Translations under genes and position numbers: made by a program | The notes under the pieces: model-generated | Told to the model about the DNA's origin: nothing | The model's input: the letters and a program-made list of their open reading frames with translations, nothing else | Databases searched by the model: none | Shown here: piece after piece, positions 60,689 through 64,000 of the stretch | Layout: every line of letters starts with the position of its first letter | Numbering within the stretch: the first letter of the stretch is position 1 | From: Marisediminitalea oceani | Lineage (GTDB): Bacteria > Pseudomonadota > Gammaproteobacteria > Enterobacterales > Alteromonadaceae | Length of the DNA stretch: 64,000 bases | NCBI RefSeq assembly: GCF_003731635.1 | Contig: NZ_RCUA01000020.1 | Span: 124,001-188,000, forward strand | Reading direction: 5' to 3'

Positions 60689-63571
60689 ATGTCTACGGAA
60701 AAAACAATAAACGGGATTATTCAACAACATGCTGACGAAAACTGGCAAAAACTGCAGGATAGCGATTATCCGGCAGAATGGTTAAACCAGCATCAGGAAG
60801 CCATCACGGAGATTTTGGGGCTAAGCCCTTTTGTTGCCGAGATCGCACTGACCAAACCCGACGTGTTTACCCGAATTGTTAGGCATCAGTGGCATAAACA
60901 GGTTGATATTGACCAGGTTTGCAGCGAGTTTGAAACCCGCCTCACGGAGGTCGACAGTGAAGAAAAGCTGTTGGTCGCCCTGCGTCTGTTCCGGGCCGAG
61001 CAAATGGCAGCCCTCGCCTGGCGGGATCTCACTAACCAGCAATCTATTCAGACCTCCCTGACCCAAACCAGCAAACTGGCTGACACACTAATTATGGCCG
61101 CGTACAACTGGCTTTATCAGGCACACTCGGCGCGCTACGGGGTGCCGCAGGGCCCTGATGGTCCTCAACCTATGTTGATCCTGGGGATGGGTAAGCTGGG
61201 CGGCAAGGAACTCAACTTTTCCAGCGATATCGACCTTATCTTTTCGTATCCGTATAAGGGCGAAACCGATCATCCCCGTAAACCCATCGAGAATCAGCAG
61301 TTTTTTACCAAGCTTGCGCAACGACTCATTGCCGCTTTGAATAAAACCACACCTTTAGGCCAGGTCTTCAGAGTAGACATGCGTTTACGTCCCTTTGGCG
61401 ACAGCGGTCCGCTGGTGGCGCATTTCGGAGCACTGGAGGATTATTACCAGGATCAGGGCCGCCAATGGGAACGCTACGCCATGATTAAGGCACGTATCCT
61501 CAACCCTGAATCCCGCTATGCCAGCCAGCTGGAAGCCATACTGGCGCCCTTTATTTACCGACGTTACCTGGATTTCACTACCATCGACGCCATTCGCGAC
61601 ATGAAACGGTTGATCAGCAAGGAGCTGCGCCGGCGCCGCTTAACCGGCAATATCAAGCTGGGTGCCGGAGGTATTCGTGAGGTGGAATTTTTCGCCCAGA
61701 GCTTTCAGCTTATCCACGGTGGGCGCGAAACAACACTACAATCACGGGAATTACACCCGGTACTAACCCGCCTGGCGGAATTACAGATTATCGAATCCCA
61801 GGCAATCAACCAGCTGTTGGAAGATTATTATTTTCTGCGCAAGGCAGAGCATACCCTGCAGCAATTTAATGACGAGCAGACCCAGCTGTTACCCGAAAAT
61901 AGCTGGACGCAGGCAGTCATAGCAAAGGTCATGGCGTTCCCTGATTACCAAACCTTCTTATCCGCCCTGATGGTGGTGATGGAGCGGGTTCATGAGCAGT
62001 TTAATCAGTTAGTATCCGAACCCGGTGACGAGCAACAGGAGCAGGACTCACTGTTCAGCCGATGCAAAGATGCCTGGTTGCTGGAAGTATCCGAAAACGA
62101 GTTTTGTGACTTGCTAAGCGATACCCTCGATGAGAGCTCCGCTATGGTGCTGTTTGAACAACTGAGAGATTTCAAAGGACAGCTGAGCCGGCATCGCATC
62201 GGTCAGCGCGGCGAAGACACGCTGGGCAAACTCATGCCGGAGATGATTTACTACATGCTCCGCCAATGCCCCACTAACATCACTCAGCTACTACCGCGTC
62301 TGATCAGCGTTATTGGCGCCATTACCGGACGTACCACTTATCTCGATTTGTTACATGAGAACCCGGATGTCCTCAAACAGCTTATTAAGCTGTGCGCCCG
62401 AAGCGCCTGGATCACCGAACAGATCCGCAGTTTTCCGCTCCTACTTGATGAATTGCTTACGCCACTTTATCTGCAGCAGCAACAAACAAGTTTGCCGGTA
62501 GTATACGAAGAGTACAACGATGAACTGCGCCAGAGTCTGTTGCGGGTAGAGCCCGATGACACTGAACTGCTAATGGAGCAGTGGCGCCAGTTTAAGCTTT
62601 GCCAGCAGTTGCGCATAGCGGCCAGCGACATCTCGGGCTCGTTGCCCATTGCTAAAGTCAGCGATAAGTTAACCGTCCTAGCCGAAGTGTTGCTGCAGGC
62701 GGTCTTTAAGTCAGCCTGGCAACAATTAACCGAGAAATTCGGCGCGCCATCGCACCTGCAGCAGGATGAAACCGGCTTTTTAATCGTGGGTTATGGCAAG
62801 TTAGGGGGCTATGAGCTGGGTTACGGCTCAGATTTGGATTTGGTATTTATTCATAACGCCCCGCAGGACAGCGAAACCAACGGCGCTAAAAAGGTTTCTG
62901 CCCAACAGTTTTATATCAAACTGGCCCAGCGCATCATGCACCTGCTAAATACCCGCACCCTGTCTGGTCAGCTTTACGAAGCCGACTTGCGCTTGCGGCC
63001 ATCCGGCAACTCCGGTCTGTTGTGTTGTCATTTGAGCGGTTTTGAACACTATCAGGAGCAGGAAGCCTGGACATGGGAGCATCAGGCGCTGGTCAGGGCC
63101 CGCAGCATCCTGGGCGATGAGCTACTGCTCGAAGCATTTAAGCAGGTCAGAAACCGGGTATTGCAGCGCCAGCGCGAGTTACCCTCATTGGCAGAGGAAG
63201 TGGTTAAGATGCGCCTGAAAATGCGTGACCACCTGCTCGATAATCAGGCCAGCGGCTTGGATCTCAAGCAGTGTGAAGGTGGGATCACCGATATTGAGTT
63301 TATGGTGCAATTCTGGGTGCTCGGTTATTCCCATCAGTTCCCTGCACTCACACAATGGCCGGATAACCTGCGCATTATTGAGCATGTCCAGCAAGCCGGA
63401 CTCATCTCAAAAACCGCGGCTAAGAACCTGCAAAACGCTTACTTAACGTTACGGGACCATTACCATCAGTTAACCCTGGCGGGTGAAAAATTTGCCCACA
63501 GTAATGAGGAATTGGAAGCGGTAAGAAAATTTGTTACCACACAGTGGCAACAAACATTTGCTCAGGCCTGA
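60689..63571 (+). CDS. glnE: Bifunctional glutamine synthetase adenylyltransferase/deadenylase
   Basis: 960 residues (E. coli 946). Two homologous nucleotidyltransferase halves are visible: the N-terminal deadenylase with LGMGKLGGKELNFSSDID from about 165, and the C-terminal adenylylase with GYGKLGGYELGYGSDLDL from about 701. Each has paired aspartates, with GlnD_UR_UTase linkers such as KLGAGGIREVEFF between. It adjusts glutamine synthetase activity to nitrogen status under control of PII protein. Near hldE, as in enterobacteria, though here the two are separated by two small genes and point apart. Confidence 0.97.
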   Translation: MSTEKTINGIIQQHADENWQKLQDSDYPAEWLNQHQEAITEILGLSPFVAEIALTKPDVFTRIVRHQWHKQVDIDQVCSEFETRLTEVDSEEKLLVALRLFRAEQMAALAWRDLTNQQSIQTSLTQTSKLADTLIMAAYNWLYQAHSARYGVPQGPDGPQPMLILGMGKLGGKELNFSSDIDLIFSYPYKGETDHPRKPIENQQFFTKLAQRLIAALNKTTPLGQVFRVDMRLRPFGDSGPLVAHFGALEDYYQDQGRQWERYAMIKARILNPESRYASQLEAILAPFIYRRYLDFTTIDAIRDMKRLISKELRRRRLTGNIKLGAGGIREVEFFAQSFQLIHGGRETTLQSRELHPVLTRLAELQIIESQAINQLLEDYYFLRKAEHTLQQFNDEQTQLLPENSWTQAVIAKVMAFPDYQTFLSALMVVMERVHEQFNQLVSEPGDEQQEQDSLFSRCKDAWLLEVSENEFCDLLSDTLDESSAMVLFEQLRDFKGQLSRHRIGQRGEDTLGKLMPEMIYYMLRQCPTNITQLLPRLISVIGAITGRTTYLDLLHENPDVLKQLIKLCARSAWITEQIRSFPLLLDELLTPLYLQQQQTSLPVVYEEYNDELRQSLLRVEPDDTELLMEQWRQFKLCQQLRIAASDISGSLPIAKVSDKLTVLAEVLLQAVFKSAWQQLTEKFGAPSHLQQDETGFLIVGYGKLGGYELGYGSDLDLVFIHNAPQDSETNGAKKVSAQQFYIKLAQRIMHLLNTRTLSGQLYEADLRLRPSGNSGLLCCHLSGFEHYQEQEAWTWEHQALVRARSILGDELLLEAFKQVRNRVLQRQRELPSLAEEVVKMRLKMRDHLLDNQASGLDLKQCEGGITDIEFMVQFWVLGYSHQFPALTQWPDNLRIIEHVQQAGLISKTAAKNLQNAYLTLRDHYHQLTLAGEKFAHSNEELEAVRKFVTTQWQQTFAQA

Positions 63572-63579
63572 GGACAGCT

Positions 63580-64000
63580 TTAGCTGCCCACCCGGCTGCA
63601 TTGCGTGCTCAGATATTCGGTGACTTTTTCAGTCACCACCAGTGAGCGTTGTTTGGGGCAAACGAAGGTTGCCACCTTGCCTTCAAAATTACTGTCGATG
63701 GCACTGGCAATTTTTGCCAGTGAACCGGCAACCGTGTTGTCCATCTGGAACTGGTGCTTGATCACAAAATCCTGATTCAAATCCCAGATGACCTGCATGC
63801 CTTCCTGCTCAGCATAGGATGAAATCGCTTCGCGCAGCGTGTTCCCAGCCCGGAAAGTCCGGTATTTGTATTCGCCTTCCCAGCGGCTATCCACCGGCTT
63901 CAGCGCACTCGACATAGATTGCAGACGATCATCAAGGCTTTGTTCTGAAGGTGTGAGATCAAGCACCATATCAGCCCCTTCAGAACGCTCCGGTTCATTG
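63580..64000 (-). CDS. TcpQ C-terminal-domain-like protein, truncated by window end
   Basis: The reading frame is open to the window edge, so at least 139 residues of the C-terminal part are present and the start is outside. The segment WEGEYKYRTFRAGNTLREAI, followed by EGMQVIWDLNQDFVI and NFEGKVATFVCPKQRSLVV, resembles the TcpQ/toxin co-regulated pilus Q C-terminal domain, a small secretin-associated fold. The internal ATG at 63969 is not needed as start because the frame continues upstream. Convergent with glnE (eight bases apart). Probably a periplasmic partner of a pilus or secretion system, unconfirmed. Confidence 0.6.
   Translation of the reverse strand, partial: NEPERSEGADMVLDLTPSEQSLDDRLQSMSSALKPVDSRWEGEYKYRTFRAGNTLREAISSYAEQEGMQVIWDLNQDFVIKHQFQMDNTVAGSLAKIASAIDSNFEGKVATFVCPKQRSLVVTEKVTEYLSTQCSRVGS

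Noticed and set aside
1..64000. Search by eye for CRISPR arrays, tRNA/rRNA genes, transposases, integrases and phage genes
   Set aside because: No regularly spaced repeats, no tRNA-like clover sequences and no mobile-element proteins were found.

Overview
The window looks like a chromosomal segment of a marine gammaproteobacterium, most likely Alteromonadales/Alteromonadaceae. This rests on the protein style of the housekeeping genes (long-form isocitrate lyase, malate synthase G, HldE, GlnE) and on a complete exosortase A (XrtA)/PEP-CTERM exopolysaccharide (EPS) locus. No rRNA, tRNA, insertion sequence, integrase, phage gene or CRISPR array was seen. Genes from 5 to 57 kb form one large EPS/protein-sorting island, flanked by ordinary metabolism.

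Left flank (1-4.8 kb): the 3' end of aceA, a LysR regulator and glcB form a glyoxylate-shunt group, followed by a patatin-like lipase. Next (4.8-9.8 kb, minus strand) comes a uronate epimerase-like SDR and a compact cassette of nucleotidyltransferase, HPr-kinase-like protein, PqqD-like peptide-binding protein and a small twin-arginine-type exported protein, preceded by a trypsin-like protease. This resembles a peptide-modification cassette. From 9.9 to 15.4 kb lie a YdcF protein, the exosortase-associated N-acyltransferase, two tandem paralogous PEP-CTERM-type surface proteins, each with a candidate sigma-54 promoter, and a VAO-type flavoenzyme.

A long plus-strand run (15.5-31.8 kb) begins with the TPR lipoprotein PrsT. 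It continues with a GNAT/FemAB-like transferase, a rhamnogalacturonan-lyase-like protein, glycosyltransferases, a polysaccharide deacetylase, the PEP-CTERM FemAB protein, an asparagine-synthase-like amidotransferase and a membrane-anchored PHP hydrolase. A minus-strand operon (31.8-36.4 kb) holds a transglutaminase-like membrane protein, a Wzx-type flippase, a GT2 enzyme and the Wzy/O-ligase-like polymerase. Then comes a visibly AT-rich, variable segment (36.7-42.3 kb) with a sulfotransferase, a DUF2264 protein, two poorly recognisable glycosyltransferase-like proteins and a GT4 enzyme.

The conserved core lies at 43.8-57.7 kb. It comprises an stp1-type sugar transferase, a hexapeptide acyltransferase and a beta-helix protein. 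A minus-strand operon follows: initiating sugar-phosphate transferase, deacetylase, XrtA fused to EpsI, FkbM methyltransferase. Divergent from it is an export operon: Wza-like lipoprotein, chain-length protein, tyrosine autokinase, outer-membrane beta-barrel. A convergent XrtA-associated ATPase closes the core. Together these genes can start, decorate (amide, acyl, sulfate, methyl), polymerise, export and trim a polysaccharide, and sort PEP-CTERM proteins to the surface. The right flank (57.8-64 kb) returns to housekeeping: hldE, a GIY-YIG protein, a DUF350 protein, glnE and a truncated TcpQ-like gene.
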